Positions 33,727 to 43,527 are shown, counted from the first letter of the stretch. The stretch: 64,000 nt of DNA from JABSOG01 sp965277695 (GCA_965277695.1 CBDIDQ010000025.1:5409-69408); one strand, 5' to 3'. A program made the numbers and translations. Notes: generated by a model from the letters alone, not told the origin.

Positions 33727-35097
33727 TCAACCCACAATCGACGACATAAAATAAGTCGCAGTGCCAAGGAAGGCGAAGATACCGACAATATCGGTGACTG
33801 TGGTGAGGATCACACTACCGGCTAGTGCCGGATCGATTTTCAGACGTTTCAGTATTAGTGGAATAAATACACCAGACAAACCAGCCGCGACCATGTTCAT
33901 CATCATTGCAAAGGCAATGATGATGCCTAGAATGAGGTTATTTTTCCAAAGAGCGACAACCCCAGCAATCAATATCGCCCAAACTATCCCGTTTAATGCC
34001 CCTACTGCTAACTCTTTGCCCATTAACCAACGGGCGTTACTGTCATTAACATGACCCACTGCAATACCGCGTATGACTAGCGTCAGCGTTTGGCTACCTG
34101 CGACGCCGCCCATGCTCGGCACGATGGCACTGAGTACCGCCAATACCGCGAGTTTGTCGAGGGTGTCTTCGAATAAATTCAGTACCATGGCCGCCATTAA
34201 TGCGGTGAGCAAGTTGATGCCGAGCCAAATTGAACGTTGTTTGGCACTTTTAAGTGCTGGGGCAAAAGTATCGGCATCATCATCTAGACCCGCCATACTC
34301 AGCAATGAATGCTCGGCTTCTTCGCGGATAATATCAACCACATCATCGATGGTGATCCGGCCTAATAATTGATTGTCATTATTGACCACTGGCGCAGAAA
34401 CCCAATTGTGTCGTTCAAACAATTTGGCCACTTCGACTTCTTCCATATCGGCGTGGATGACCTCAGTGTTATCTTCAATAATATCGCCAATGGTGAGGTT
34501 CGGTGAGCTAGTGAGCAAAGTGGTTAATGCGACGTCACCAATAAAATCATCGTTTTTGTTGACCACATACAAGGTATCTGTCAGCTCTGGCAATTCGCCT
34601 TTTAAACGCAAATAACGCAATACCACGTCAATGGTGACATCGGGTCTAATCGTGATGGTATCGGTACTCATAATGGCACCGGCAGTGTCTTCTTCATAGG
34701 CCAGTACTTTTTCGGCTCGAATACGGTCTTGATAGTCCATTTTGCGCAGCACTTCTTGATAAACCGTATCAGGCAGACCGCGTAGTACTTCGGCTAAATC
34801 GTCATCGTCCATTGATCCGGTGGCATCGGCCACTTTTTTCGGGTTCATCAACAAGATCAGGCCATTACGCACGTCTTCTGAGAGTTCTTCGAGAATGTCG
34901 CCATAGACTTGGGGATCAACCAGTTGCCATAAAATTTTACGGCCGTTGGGGGGAGTGGATTCGAGTAAAAAAGCGATATCGCTAGGTAACATGTGCTGCA
35001 ACATGCGTCGTACATACACAAACATCCCGCTGTTTAATGCGGCATTAACTTCATTAAGTTGATGTTTGGTGTAATCCTGTTCAAGCGCTTCTGGCAT
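33727..35097 (-). CDS. mgtE: MgtE-family magnesium transporter
   Basis: The product is 456 residues when started at ATG 35097; an upstream ATG at 35145 would add 16 residues but lies before the MgtE N domain. Domains in order: MgtE_N (about 1-135), two CBS motifs (about 140-260) and five membrane helices (about 290-456) with SAIVPSMGGVAGSQTLTLVIRG and SVILTTVTDIVGIFAFLG, the conserved pore segments. It imports Mg2+ (or other divalent ions) gated by the cytosolic domains. It is convergent with pmbA. Confidence 0.94.
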   Translation of the reverse strand: MPEALEQDYTKHQLNEVNAALNSGMFVYVRRMLQHMLPSDIAFLLESTPPNGRKILWQLVDPQVYGDILEELSEDVRNGLILLMNPKKVADATGSMDDDDLAEVLRGLPDTVYQEVLRKMDYQDRIRAEKVLAYEEDTAGAIMSTDTITIRPDVTIDVVLRYLRLKGELPELTDTLYVVNKNDDFIGDVALTTLLTSSPNLTIGDIIEDNTEVIHADMEEVEVAKLFERHNWVSAPVVNNDNQLLGRITIDDVVDIIREEAEHSLLSMAGLDDDADTFAPALKSAKQRSIWLGINLLTALMAAMVLNLFEDTLDKLAVLAVLSAIVPSMGGVAGSQTLTLVIRGIAVGHVNDSNARWLMGKELAVGALNGIVWAILIAGVVALWKNNLILGIIIAFAMMMNMVAAGLSGVFIPLILKRLKIDPALAGSVILTTVTDIVGIFAFLGTATYFMSSIVG

Positions 35098-35309
35098 AGG
35101 CTCACTTTTCAAGGTTAGGACGATAAGATACTGATTTGACAACACATGTAAGTTTATATGATGCGCGGCCTGTTGACAGTAAAAGTTTATAAATTTTTCT
35201 TGCTGGAAGATTTACACTCCGTAGCTTCTGACTTGCTTTTCCCACAAGCAATGGTACAATCGCCCACTCACATTTAATCAGGTTTAATCAGGTTAGGGTA
35301 CAGATTTTC

Positions 35310-35636
35310 GTGCGATTTTGGCTGACCAGCTTATTTTTGTTGTTATTTACTGTGCAGGCGGTCGCTTTGGCGGTTGAGCTTGAGGTGGTAAATAGTCACG
35401 ACCAAATGCATCATGAACTCGGATCTGGCCATGCTAATTCTGAGAGCCAAGCACAAGAGCAAGACAACAGTCATATGCACTTATGCCATCACCACCATGG
35501 TGAACACACCGCCAAAGTCCTGATCCACGAACCTGACCTAAATCTTGCTATTATTAGCCAAACTCCAGTTATTTCATTTTCATTTAATTATGAGAATATT
35601 GCTTCGCTTTCTTTGTTTCGACCTCCTATTGCCTAA
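35310..35636 (+). CDS. His-rich periplasmic protein, CzcI-like
   Basis: A 108-residue protein with a signal sequence (LFLLLFTVQAVALA). It has a His-rich middle (MHHE, NSHMHLCHHHHGEH) that could bind zinc, copper or similar metals. It starts with GTG at 35310. It lies directly upstream of the TolC/adaptor/RND set, where Czc operons often have a CzcI-like periplasmic protein. That role is inferred from position and His content. A 160-bp gap precedes the outer-membrane factor. Confidence 0.7.
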   Translation: MRFWLTSLFLLLFTVQAVALAVELEVVNSHDQMHHELGSGHANSESQAQEQDNSHMHLCHHHHGEHTAKVLIHEPDLNLAIISQTPVISFSFNYENIASLSLFRPPIA

Positions 35637-35796
35637 CGCCAAGTAAAATTTGTAACTATTCAGTTTTGATCGGTTTCGCCTCGGGCTCAGCACATCCTAG
35701 GGTAAATCCACTAGCTGAATTGATATTAAAGTTTGTCGTAAACATGGCCTATTTGTGTTTACTTTAGAAATTTTGATTGTTAGGGGATATGATTCC

Positions 35797-37122
35797 GTGA
35801 TTTTTTCAATGCAAGCGTATGGGTGCGCGGCGGTTTTGCGTCGTGCCACTTTAAGGGTGAGTCGATTATTTTTATTGGCTTTTTCTCTGGGTATTTTTAG
35901 CAGTATTTTTAGCAGTATTTTTATTAGTAGCGCAATGGCCAGTAGTGATGATGCAGCTTGGGCCGAATGGTTGTTGCGCCAGGTCAATGCGCATCCACAA
36001 GTGACCGCAGCCAAAGAAGGACTGGCTAGTGCGTTACAGTCGGCCGAGGCGCAGAGTCGACCGTTATATAATCCAACACTCGATAGCGAGTTTGAACAAG
36101 AAGGCAGTGAAAGTAACTATCAGGTGGGGATTAGCCAGTCGGTTGATTGGTGGGACAAACAGGCGGTGCGTCAGCTACGGGCTGATTTTAGTCAGATTGT
36201 CGCTCGTCAGCGTTATCATCAGCAAATTCAAGACAATACTGCGTCGACGCTTAAAGCCTTGGTCGAATGGCATTCAGCTAAGCAGCAGGCGGATATTAGT
36301 CTGCAACAAGAAACTCAGCTTGATACCCTGATCAAGCTGGTGGCACAGCGTCAAACCGCAGGGGATTTGGGCGAGATTGATGCGGAGTTGGCGTATTTGT
36401 CGTTATCTCAACGACTTAACGAAAGTGCCAAAGCGCAGGCACAGGTTAAGATTGTGACTGAAAATGTCGCGCAATTATTGCCGAAGTTAAATGCTCAGTA
36501 CGAGCTTGTCCCCGAGGCTTTTTGGCAGCAAAACGCTTCGCTAAAATCATCTGGAGCAGAGATTGAACAGTTGGTCGACCGTCATCCGCAAGTGGCAGCA
36601 GCCAAAGCGCAATGGCAAGTGATGCAACAGGCGGCGACGCTGGCGAGTAAACAAGCCAAAGCCGATCCGACGTTTGGTGTTAGTGCCGGGCAATCTAACG
36701 GCGAAAGCATTGTGGCTTTATCAGTATCTATTCCCTTGTTTGTTCGTAATGATTTTGATGCCCAAACCCGTGCTGCTTATAGTCAAGCATTGGCGGCTAA
36801 AGCGGATTATGCCACGGTGAGAAATCAAAAATTGCATCGTATTAAAGGCACTCGGGCGGCGCTGGACGAATATCAAAAACGTTATCAACGTTGGTTGTCG
36901 GTGATGAAGGATAGGCTTGAACGCTCTGAGCTGTTATTGAATAAACAATGGCGTTCGGGTGATTTGAGTACCACTGAATTTTTGCAGGCATTGCAGCTGC
37001 GCTCAGAAGGATTAATTGCCGGTATAGAATTGCGAACCTCAGTTCACCTTGCTCAAATCGACTGGTTGGCGCAAACCGGTCAGCTTATCCATGGTCTTAA
37101 CACTCTCGCTATAAAGGAATGA
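35797..37122 (+). CDS. Outer-membrane factor of heavy-metal efflux (CzcC type)
   Basis: A TolC-family protein of about 441 residues. GTG 35797 is preferred because AGGGGA lies 9 bases before it, although the frame is open to 35755 and ATG 35809 is also possible. Its signal sequence contains a 12-bp unit repeated three times (35891-35926), giving IFSS-IFSS-IFIS. The rest is helical with Gln/Ala-rich repeats (AEAQSRPLYNPTLDSEFEQEG), typical of the CzcC branch. It forms the outer-membrane tunnel for the adaptor and pump encoded next, the adaptor starting 4 bp later. Confidence 0.9.
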   Translation: MIFSMQAYGCAAVLRRATLRVSRLFLLAFSLGIFSSIFSSIFISSAMASSDDAAWAEWLLRQVNAHPQVTAAKEGLASALQSAEAQSRPLYNPTLDSEFEQEGSESNYQVGISQSVDWWDKQAVRQLRADFSQIVARQRYHQQIQDNTASTLKALVEWHSAKQQADISLQQETQLDTLIKLVAQRQTAGDLGEIDAELAYLSLSQRLNESAKAQAQVKIVTENVAQLLPKLNAQYELVPEAFWQQNASLKSSGAEIEQLVDRHPQVAAAKAQWQVMQQAATLASKQAKADPTFGVSAGQSNGESIVALSVSIPLFVRNDFDAQTRAAYSQALAAKADYATVRNQKLHRIKGTRAALDEYQKRYQRWLSVMKDRLERSELLLNKQWRSGDLSTTEFLQALQLRSEGLIAGIELRTSVHLAQIDWLAQTGQLIHGLNTLAIKE

Positions 37123-37126
37123 TCAG

Positions 37127-38332
37127 ATGATTTTATTTTCCCGTATTTTATTACTTAACTTGTTATTTAGTCTGTTTTTAGTCGTCAACCCGGCGTTTTC
37201 ACAAGAGGGTCACGCTCATGATCATGAAGAGAAAGGCCATGCAGAAAAGGGTCATGCCCATGAGCAAAAAGCCCAAGAGGAAGGTCATGATGAGCAAGGT
37301 CATGGCCATTCAGCAGATGAAAAAAGCCAAAGTACTGAGTTATCACCGCAGCAAATGAAACTGGCTGATATCAAGGTGACGACGCTCAAAGCTCAGGTGA
37401 TGGATTATCAGATTTATTCACCAGGTGAGCTTAAAGCCAATGGTTATACCAGCTATTTGGTGTCGCCGAGAGTCGATTCTGTGGTGTTACGTCGGCATGT
37501 TGCTTTGGGTGAGCATGTTGAAGAAGGTCAGGCTTTGGTGACTTTGTTTAGCGAAAGCATGGTTGATGCACAGGCGGCTTATTTGATTGCGTTACCGGAA
37601 TGGTTGCGGGTGAAAAAGCTTGGTAAAAAAGCCGTTGGGGCGAAACGTTATGTCACCGCACAGACCGATTATAAAGCGGCTCATGGTCGTTTGATTGCGC
37701 TGGGGTTGACCGATGCAGCACTCAAAGCACTGGTTAAAGACGATGCGACTTTGGGCGAATATGTGTTGTATGCCGCTATTGCTGGTGCGGTGTTGTCGGA
37801 TGATTTTCATCAGGGACAGCGTATTGGTGCGGGTGAAGAGTTGATTGAGTTGGCGAATGAATCGCAGCTGTGGGTTGATGCCAGCTTGCCTGCCAATGTG
37901 CATTTGAGTTTACCGGCGGGGACCAAAGCATTGGTTAAGGTTGGTCATGATTCGGTGGCGGCTATGGTGATCCAAGAAGCACACACTATCGACCGGGAAA
38001 CTCGCACGCGGATTGTGCGGTTAATTATTGATAATCCTGATGATCATCTGCACGCCGGGACTTTTGCCGATGTGTTCTTTTCTTTTAAAACCGATGAGCC
38101 AGTATTGGCGGTGCCTGAAAGTGCGCTGATCCGCAGCAGTGATGGTGATTGGACCATTTTTGTTGAAGCTAAGCCGGGGCATTTTAAAGCCGAGGAAGTG
38201 ACGTTAGGCCAATCGTTAGGTAAATGGCGGGCGATCACCGGTGTTGCAGCAGGCACCCGGTTGGTCAGTGAAGGGGCGTTTTTTGTCGCTTCACAAATTG
38301 CCAAAGGCGGCTTCGATCCGCATAACCACTGA
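37127..38332 (+). CDS. Periplasmic adaptor of RND metal efflux (CzcB type)
   Basis: A 401-residue membrane-fusion protein. A signal peptide is followed by a long His-, Glu- and Lys-rich tract (residues about 28-70, with GHAHDHEEKGHAEKGHAH) that could bind metal. The lipoyl/barrel-sandwich segments include SPRVDSVVLRRHVALGEHV and VPESALIRSSDGDWTIFVE. Together with the upstream OMF and downstream pump it spans the envelope. His-rich N-termini are known in CzcB and CusB relatives. Confidence 0.92.
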   Translation: MILFSRILLLNLLFSLFLVVNPAFSQEGHAHDHEEKGHAEKGHAHEQKAQEEGHDEQGHGHSADEKSQSTELSPQQMKLADIKVTTLKAQVMDYQIYSPGELKANGYTSYLVSPRVDSVVLRRHVALGEHVEEGQALVTLFSESMVDAQAAYLIALPEWLRVKKLGKKAVGAKRYVTAQTDYKAAHGRLIALGLTDAALKALVKDDATLGEYVLYAAIAGAVLSDDFHQGQRIGAGEELIELANESQLWVDASLPANVHLSLPAGTKALVKVGHDSVAAMVIQEAHTIDRETRTRIVRLIIDNPDDHLHAGTFADVFFSFKTDEPVLAVPESALIRSSDGDWTIFVEAKPGHFKAEEVTLGQSLGKWRAITGVAAGTRLVSEGAFFVASQIAKGGFDPHNH

Positions 38333-38370
38333 TTCGGTTCAATTAATAGTTATTAATAAATAATTGAAAG

Positions 38371-38394
38371 CGTAGACGAGGTTTTAACCTCGTT
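38371..38394. repeat. REP-like unit between the adaptor and pump genes
   Basis: This is the exact reverse complement of the 24-bp unit at 23168-23191. It has stem ACGAGGTT/AACCTCGT and the tail CGTAGACG. It lies in the 103-bp gap between the czcB-type and czcA-type genes and would form a hairpin in their mRNA. Confidence 0.8.
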
Positions 38395-38435
38395 TTGGTG
38401 GCTATTACCATCAACCGAGCTAAATAAAGGAAAAG

Positions 38436-41400
38436 ATGATGTTAAATCGTGTGATTGACTGGGCCATCGATAACCGCCTGATGGTGCTGATTGGCCTGAT
38501 GGCGCTGATAATGTCGGCGTTTTTTATAATTCCCAAATTAAATCTGGATGCTTTTCCGGATGTGACCAATGTTCAAGTATCGATTAATACCGAAGCGCCG
38601 GGGTTGGCGTCTGAGGAAGTGGAGCAACTGATCACTTTTCCGATTGAGGCGGTGATGTATGCGTTGCCGGATGTACAGGAAGTGCGTTCGACTTCAAAAA
38701 CTGGCTTGTCGGGTATCACTGTGGTGTTTAAGGAAAGCACTGATATTTATTTTGCACGGCAATTGGTGTTTGAGCGCTTGCAGTCGGCGAAAAGCTTGAT
38801 CCCCGAGGGGGTTGGTACGCCTGAGATTGGGCCGAATACCTCAGGTTTAGGGCAAGTTTATCAGTATTTGCTGCAAGCTGATGTGGAATCGGGCTATGAC
38901 GCCATGTCGCTGCGTAGTCTTAATGACTGGGTGGTCAAGCTGTTGCTGATGCCGATTGATGGGGTCACCGATGTGTTGGCGTTTGGTGGTGACGTGCGTC
39001 AGTATCAGGTCAATATTAATCCGTCGCGGCTGCTGGCTTATAAGCTCAGTCAGGATGAAATTGTTGCAGCCCTTGAGGACAATAACGAAAATGCTGGTGG
39101 TTGGTACATGGAGCGGGGTCAAGAGCAGTTGGTGATCCGTGGGGTTGGCTGGATGAGCCATGGCAAAAAAGGCTTGCAAGAGCTGAGTCAAACACCGGTT
39201 AAAACCATTGAAGGCAAGGTGATCCGGGTGGCTGATGTGGCCGAGGTCGAAGTTGGTAAAGAAATCCGTCAAGGTGCGGTGACCATGACCCGCCGAGATG
39301 CTGGTGGTAAGGCTGAATCGCTGGGTGAAGTGGTCACGGGTATTGTACTCAAACGGACTGGTGCCAATACCAAGGCGACGATTGACGGTATTAATCAGCG
39401 CATTGCGATTATCGAACAAGCACTACCTAAGGGCGTGACGTTTGAGGTGTTTTACGATCAGGCTGATTTGATTGAAAAAGCGGTGGATACCGTGGCGACG
39501 GCATTGATTCAGGCGTTTGTGTTTATCGTTATTGTGTTGGCGTTGTTTCTGCTTGATCTCAGTGCGGTATTTTTAGTGTTGATCTCTATCCCCTTATCGA
39601 TTGGCATGGCGTTGGCGGTGATGGCTTATCATGGCATGTCGGCTAATTTGATGTCGCTCGGTGGTTTGACGGTGGCGATTGGTATGATGGTCGATGGCGC
39701 AGTGGTAATGGTGGAGAATATCTTTAAACGGCTTAGTCATGATGGTCATGATGGCCAGGATGAAAACAAACCCGTCACCGTGAAAGTCAGAGAGGCGGCG
39801 GTAGAAGTGGCCAAGCCGATATTTTTTGCGGTTACCATTATTATGGTGGTTTTTGCACCTTTATTTACTCTTGAAGGGGTTGAAGGCAAATTGTTCCAGC
39901 CGATGGCGGTGAGCATTTTGATTGCTATGGCGGCATCCTTGGTGGTGGCTTTAGTGGTGGTGCCAGCACTGGCCAGCTTGTTGTTTAAGCGACAGGTCAA
40001 AACACCCACCAGTCCTATGGTGGTGTGGTTTGAGAAGCTTTACCGCCGCACCTTGCAAACCACTATGCAACATAAAGGTTGGGTGCTTGGTAGTGCGGTG
40101 GTATTGCTGGTGGGGGCGTTGATTTTGTTGCCGCGATTGGGCACTGAATTTGTGCCTGAGCTGGAAGAGGGGACTATTAACTTGCGGGTAACATTAGCAC
40201 CTTCATCAAGCCTCAATACCGCTTTGGCAGTTGCGCCAAAACTCGAAGCGATGTTGTTGGAATTCCCCGAAGTTAATTATGCTTTGAGCCGGATTGGTCG
40301 GGCAGAGATCGGCGGCGATCCGGAGCCTGTAAGCAATATTGAGATTTACATTGGTCTTAAGCCCGTTGAGCAATGGCAAAGTGCCACATCAAGACAAGCA
40401 TTGCAGTTGTTGATGGCCGAAAAGTTGGAGCAGTTTCCTGGCTTATTGCTGAACTTTTCTCAGCCAATTGCGACTCGGGTAGATGAGTTGTTATCTGGGG
40501 TGAAGGCGCAGTTGGCGATCAAATTGTTTGGTCCTGAATTACCCGTGTTGGCCAGCAAAGGCCAAGAGATTGAGCAGGCGCTTCAAGGTATTGATGGCCT
40601 TGCTGATTTGGCGATGGAGCAAATTGCCGGTGAAGCGCAATTGGTGGTCAAACCGAATCGTCGTCAGCTGTCGCGATATGGTTTATCGGTGGGTGATGTG
40701 ATGGCGCTGGTCAGAGATGGTTTGGGTGGCAGGTCTGCCGGACAAATTATCAACGGCAATGAACGTTATGATATTTATGTGCGACTGGCCGAAGATTTTC
40801 GTTCAGACCCTGAGCTAATCAAAGACCTGCGGTTACAGTCACCGACGGGCGCTTGGGTGCGCTTGGGTGATGTTGCAGCGGTGACGATTGAATTTGGTCC
40901 GCCGCAAGTACGTCGTGATGACGTACAAAGACGGGTGGTGATTCAGGCTAATGTACAAGGCCGAGATATGGGCAGTGTGGTTGATGATATTCGTCAGGTG
41001 ATTGCGAGCAAAGTGGATTTGCCAACGGGTTATTCTGTTAGCATCGGCGGTCAGTTCGAAAACCAACAAAGGGCGCAACAACGCCTAATGATAGTGGTGC
41101 CAGTGTCGATTTTGCTGATTGCGTTGCTGCTGTACGTTACTTTCAATTCAGTGGGGCAGGCGATGTTGATTTTAATCAACCTGCCGCTGGCAATGATTGG
41201 CGGTATTGTTGCTTTATATGTCTCGGGTCAATATCTGTCGGTACCCAGCTCAATCGGTTTTATCACCTTGTTTGGCGTGGCGGTACTCAACGGCGTGGTG
41301 ATGGTTGAAGCTATTAATCTGCGCTCCCTAGGTGGATCACTTGAAAACGCCGCGTTTGAAGGGGCTGTCTCTCGCTTGCGGCCTGTGTTGATGACAGCGA

Positions 41401-41570
41401 TAACCTCGGCATTAGGTTTGATCCCCATGATGATGTCTAGTGGTGTCGGCGCAGAGATTCAGCGGCCATTAGCGACGGTAATTGTCGGTGGTTTGGTGAC
41501 GTCCACCTTGTTGACTTTGATTGTGCTGCCTGCGCTTTATGGTTGGTTTTCGAAGGGAAGGACGGGGTAA
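38436..41570 (+). CDS. Heavy-metal efflux RND pump (CzcA type)
   Basis: A 1044-residue RND transporter of the HME family. It starts with LDAFPDVTNVQV near residue 33, carries IGMMVDGAVVMVEN in the fourth-helix region, and has 12 predicted membrane helices in two halves with two large periplasmic loops. The pair DGAVVMVEN and the Asp of the first loop are characteristic of divalent-metal HME pumps. A proton gradient drives efflux of metal (Zn, Co, Cd or Ni class; exact specificity not shown). AAAGGAAAAG precedes the start; ATG 38439 is an equally possible start. Confidence 0.94.
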   Translation: MMLNRVIDWAIDNRLMVLIGLMALIMSAFFIIPKLNLDAFPDVTNVQVSINTEAPGLASEEVEQLITFPIEAVMYALPDVQEVRSTSKTGLSGITVVFKESTDIYFARQLVFERLQSAKSLIPEGVGTPEIGPNTSGLGQVYQYLLQADVESGYDAMSLRSLNDWVVKLLLMPIDGVTDVLAFGGDVRQYQVNINPSRLLAYKLSQDEIVAALEDNNENAGGWYMERGQEQLVIRGVGWMSHGKKGLQELSQTPVKTIEGKVIRVADVAEVEVGKEIRQGAVTMTRRDAGGKAESLGEVVTGIVLKRTGANTKATIDGINQRIAIIEQALPKGVTFEVFYDQADLIEKAVDTVATALIQAFVFIVIVLALFLLDLSAVFLVLISIPLSIGMALAVMAYHGMSANLMSLGGLTVAIGMMVDGAVVMVENIFKRLSHDGHDGQDENKPVTVKVREAAVEVAKPIFFAVTIIMVVFAPLFTLEGVEGKLFQPMAVSILIAMAASLVVALVVVPALASLLFKRQVKTPTSPMVVWFEKLYRRTLQTTMQHKGWVLGSAVVLLVGALILLPRLGTEFVPELEEGTINLRVTLAPSSSLNTALAVAPKLEAMLLEFPEVNYALSRIGRAEIGGDPEPVSNIEIYIGLKPVEQWQSATSRQALQLLMAEKLEQFPGLLLNFSQPIATRVDELLSGVKAQLAIKLFGPELPVLASKGQEIEQALQGIDGLADLAMEQIAGEAQLVVKPNRRQLSRYGLSVGDVMALVRDGLGGRSAGQIINGNERYDIYVRLAEDFRSDPELIKDLRLQSPTGAWVRLGDVAAVTIEFGPPQVRRDDVQRRVVIQANVQGRDMGSVVDDIRQVIASKVDLPTGYSVSIGGQFENQQRAQQRLMIVVPVSILLIALLLYVTFNSVGQAMLILINLPLAMIGGIVALYVSGQYLSVPSSIGFITLFGVAVLNGVVMVEAINLRSLGGSLENAAFEGAVSRLRPVLMTAITSALGLIPMMMSSGVGAEIQRPLATVIVGGLVTSTLLTLIVLPALYGWFSKGRTG

Positions 41571-41583
41571 AACGATTGTGGCG

Positions 41584-41991
41584 TTATTGTCTGATTTTAT
41601 GCAGTTGAATGGGGATGTGCTTTTGAAAAAACTCAAAATCATTGTCTAAAGTAAAAATAGGGATACGGGCGTTTGTTGATACGGCACAGATGAGGAAGTC
41701 TGTATTTGACCCCTGTATTCCCTTGCTTCTGAGTAGATTAAAATATTCTGCCGCCAACTCATAATCTTGTTCTGATAAGGTTAAATCAGGAAATGCCGAC
41801 AAATGTGTTTTCACTAGCTGAAATTGTTTATCTGATTTTATGCCAGATAAAATCTCTTGGCGGATCCCGCCAATAACCTGAGCCCTGACTTCCTTAATTA
41901 GTTCTTGCAGTTCACCGATAAAAGGGGATTGCTGTAGTGCTTTTCGACGTAAAGCCAAAGACCAAATGCATGTATCAACTAATACATTCAT
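41584..41991 (-). CDS. vapC: VapC-type PIN-domain toxin
   Basis: A 135-residue PIN ribonuclease. The conserved acidic residues are D6 (MNVLVDTCIW), E46 (GGIRQEIL), D98 (SNTDFLICA) and D116/D118 (TLDNDFEFF), a complete set. Such toxins cut specific RNAs. Its ATG overlaps the stop of the upstream antitoxin gene (TAATG), the usual vapBC layout. It lies convergent to the RND pump gene, 13 bp from its stop. Confidence 0.92.
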   Translation of the reverse strand: MNVLVDTCIWSLALRRKALQQSPFIGELQELIKEVRAQVIGGIRQEILSGIKSDKQFQLVKTHLSAFPDLTLSEQDYELAAEYFNLLRSKGIQGSNTDFLICAVSTNARIPIFTLDNDFEFFQKHIPIQLHKIRQ

Positions 41992-42188
41992 TAGACCTCT
42001 CGTTGTTTTTTGTAATCAAAGTCTTCATCATAATCAATCGAATTGAACAGGTTGATGATGCTTAATTGCTTTCTTCTTTTTATATATTCTTGTAGGGCTT
42101 CAGTCACTACGGCTTTTTTGGTTTTATGATTGCCAATCGTTAATGCATCTTCAATCAGTTTGTCATCCAGTGCTAAGTTCGTCGCCAT
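41991..42188 (-). CDS. vapB: VapB-type antitoxin
   Basis: A 65-residue protein of the VapB (type II, MazE-like/DUF2191) group. LALDDKLIEDALTIGNHKTKKAVVTEALQEYI is a ribbon-helix-helix DNA-binding domain, and an acidic tail (IDYDEDFDYKK) should block the toxin. It precedes vapC with a one-base overlap and should repress the pair. AAGGGG (on its own strand) lies before the ATG at 42188. Confidence 0.9.
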   Translation of the reverse strand: MATNLALDDKLIEDALTIGNHKTKKAVVTEALQEYIKRRKQLSIINLFNSIDYDEDFDYKKQREV

Positions 42189-42319
42189 GATTTACCCCTT
42201 ATATTTCACACGTTATTGTACACACACTAATGTGTAACAGCTGGTTTGTCAAATCTTGGATATGATGCGATGTTTGATAGATGGGACAATAGTGGGGGTT
42301 TTAATTGAATCAACAGTTA

Positions 42320-42937
42320 TCACGAGCTGGAGCTCATTCCTACACTGTCTTCGTCTCTTTTCGCCAAAAATGTGGTCATATCGTCATTCATCACCCGGTC
42401 GTAAATCTCTTCTACCGACAGGGTGATACCAATGGATTCGAATGTTATCTCGTCGCCGAGGAAATAATATGCTGATACCCAGTTGTCGCTGCGGCGAAAA
42501 ACCTGTATTTCACACTTATCCTGTTCTATGACCACATATTCTTGTAATGATGGCAGGCTAAGATAAGCGCTCTTTTTGATGGTGACATCTGTTCTGCGGG
42601 TGGAGGGGGAAAGCACTTCTACTACTATTGTAGGAGAATGTTTAACAAGTTTGGTGTCGGCATCATCTGGTTGGTAAAGCACCATTACATCGGGGTAAAA
42701 GATACTTTGGTCTACTTTGAGCATCATATCTGCGATAAAAGGTTCGCAAGGCTGACCTTTTAATTGTTGCCTTAATTCGCTCAGTACATTAACCGAAATG
42801 CGGTTATGATCATCACTGGTGCCGGTCATGGCATAGACTTGACCATCGATAAATTCATGTTTTATCTCACTGCACAGCTCACCTTCTAAGTATTCTTGTT
42901 CAGTTATTGACAGTTTTTGGGCTGTGCTCATGATCAT
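42320..42937 (-). CDS. Uma2-family (DUF820) restriction-endonuclease-like protein
   Basis: A protein of 205 residues, or 203 if ATG 42931 is used. It has the DUF820/Uma2 pattern: SITEQEYLEGE, HEFIDGQVYAMTG, FYPDVMVLYQPDD and PTIVVEVLSPSTRRTD, with the Asp-(Glu/x)-Lys active-site residues of the PD-(D/E)XK fold (PDVMV, VEVLSPST, K). These proteins are widespread accessory genes of unknown role, numerous in cyanobacteria. It stands alone between vapBC and the MarR regulator. Confidence 0.87.
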   Translation of the reverse strand: MIMSTAQKLSITEQEYLEGELCSEIKHEFIDGQVYAMTGTSDDHNRISVNVLSELRQQLKGQPCEPFIADMMLKVDQSIFYPDVMVLYQPDDADTKLVKHSPTIVVEVLSPSTRRTDVTIKKSAYLSLPSLQEYVVIEQDKCEIQVFRRSDNWVSAYYFLGDEITFESIGITLSVEEIYDRVMNDDMTTFLAKRDEDSVGMSSSS

Positions 42938-43002
42938 GATATCGCTCTGGGTTAACGTCTGTGAGTTTTTAAAGACTAACTTTTTGTATCACCAGCGATA
43001 AG

Positions 43003-43030
43003 CAAAAAAGCGCAAATTAATGCGCTTTTA
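43003..43030 (-). terminator. Terminator after the MarR gene
   Basis: AAAAAGCGCA and TGCGCTTTT are inverted arms around AATTAA. On the minus strand the second arm ends in a T-run. It lies about 28 bp after the MarR stop. Confidence 0.7.
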
Positions 43031-43057
43031 TTCAATTTTGCTTGGTTTTTTTCAGGC

Positions 43058-43501
43058 TTACGCCGATTTCAACGCAACAATATTTTTGCTTAAATCGAAC
43101 AATTGTCCGGTGACGATACTGCCGAGTTTTTCGCGCATTTCTATTTGCGCGGAGGACCAGTAATCACTGGCGTCAATCAGCAGGTTTTTGCCTGTTTCGG
43201 TGAGCGATAAGAGTTTTTCACGGCGGTCTTCGCCGGGTTTGGTTTGGATGTAACCGTCTCGCAATAACGGTTTGAGGTTTCGGGATAGGGTGGATTGGTC
43301 AATGACCAGTATATCTTGTAGCCCTTTGTTAGTGGTTTCATTTACCAAGTCGACAATTCTCAGGATCGAGAATTGCGTTACCTTAATATCACAAGGCATC
43401 AGGTGGCGATCATATATTTGCGTCATTACCCGATTGGCTTGTCTTAAACGAAAGCAAAGGCATTCTTCAAATTGGTCTGGGGTGATAATTTCATCAGTCA
43501 T
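43058..43501 (-). CDS. MarR-family transcriptional regulator
   Basis: A 147-residue winged-helix regulator. The N-terminal dimerisation helix (FEECLCFRLRQANRVMTQIYD) is followed by the DNA-binding helices (SILRIVDLVNETTNKGLQDILVIDQSTLSRNLKPLLRDGYI) and the wing (KPGEDRREKLLSLTETG). A palindrome 8-26 bp upstream of its start matches two copies upstream of the 45019-45927 gene. This suggests that it represses itself and the outer-membrane/LolA-like pair. The inducer is unknown. A terminator follows. Confidence 0.94.
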   Translation of the reverse strand: MTDEIITPDQFEECLCFRLRQANRVMTQIYDRHLMPCDIKVTQFSILRIVDLVNETTNKGLQDILVIDQSTLSRNLKPLLRDGYIQTKPGEDRREKLLSLTETGKNLLIDASDYWSSAQIEMREKLGSIVTGQLFDLSKNIVALKSA

Positions 43502-43508
43502 GTGCTCA

Positions 43509-43527
43509 GTATATATGCGTATACATT
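43509..43527. promoter_or_regulatory. Putative MarR operator upstream of marR
   Basis: GTATATATGCGTATACATT, read on the minus strand as AATGTATACGCATATA, matches AATGTATATGCATGTA found twice before the LolA-like gene at 14 of 16 positions. It lies 8-26 bp before the MarR start codon, where it would autoregulate the gene. Confidence 0.6.
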
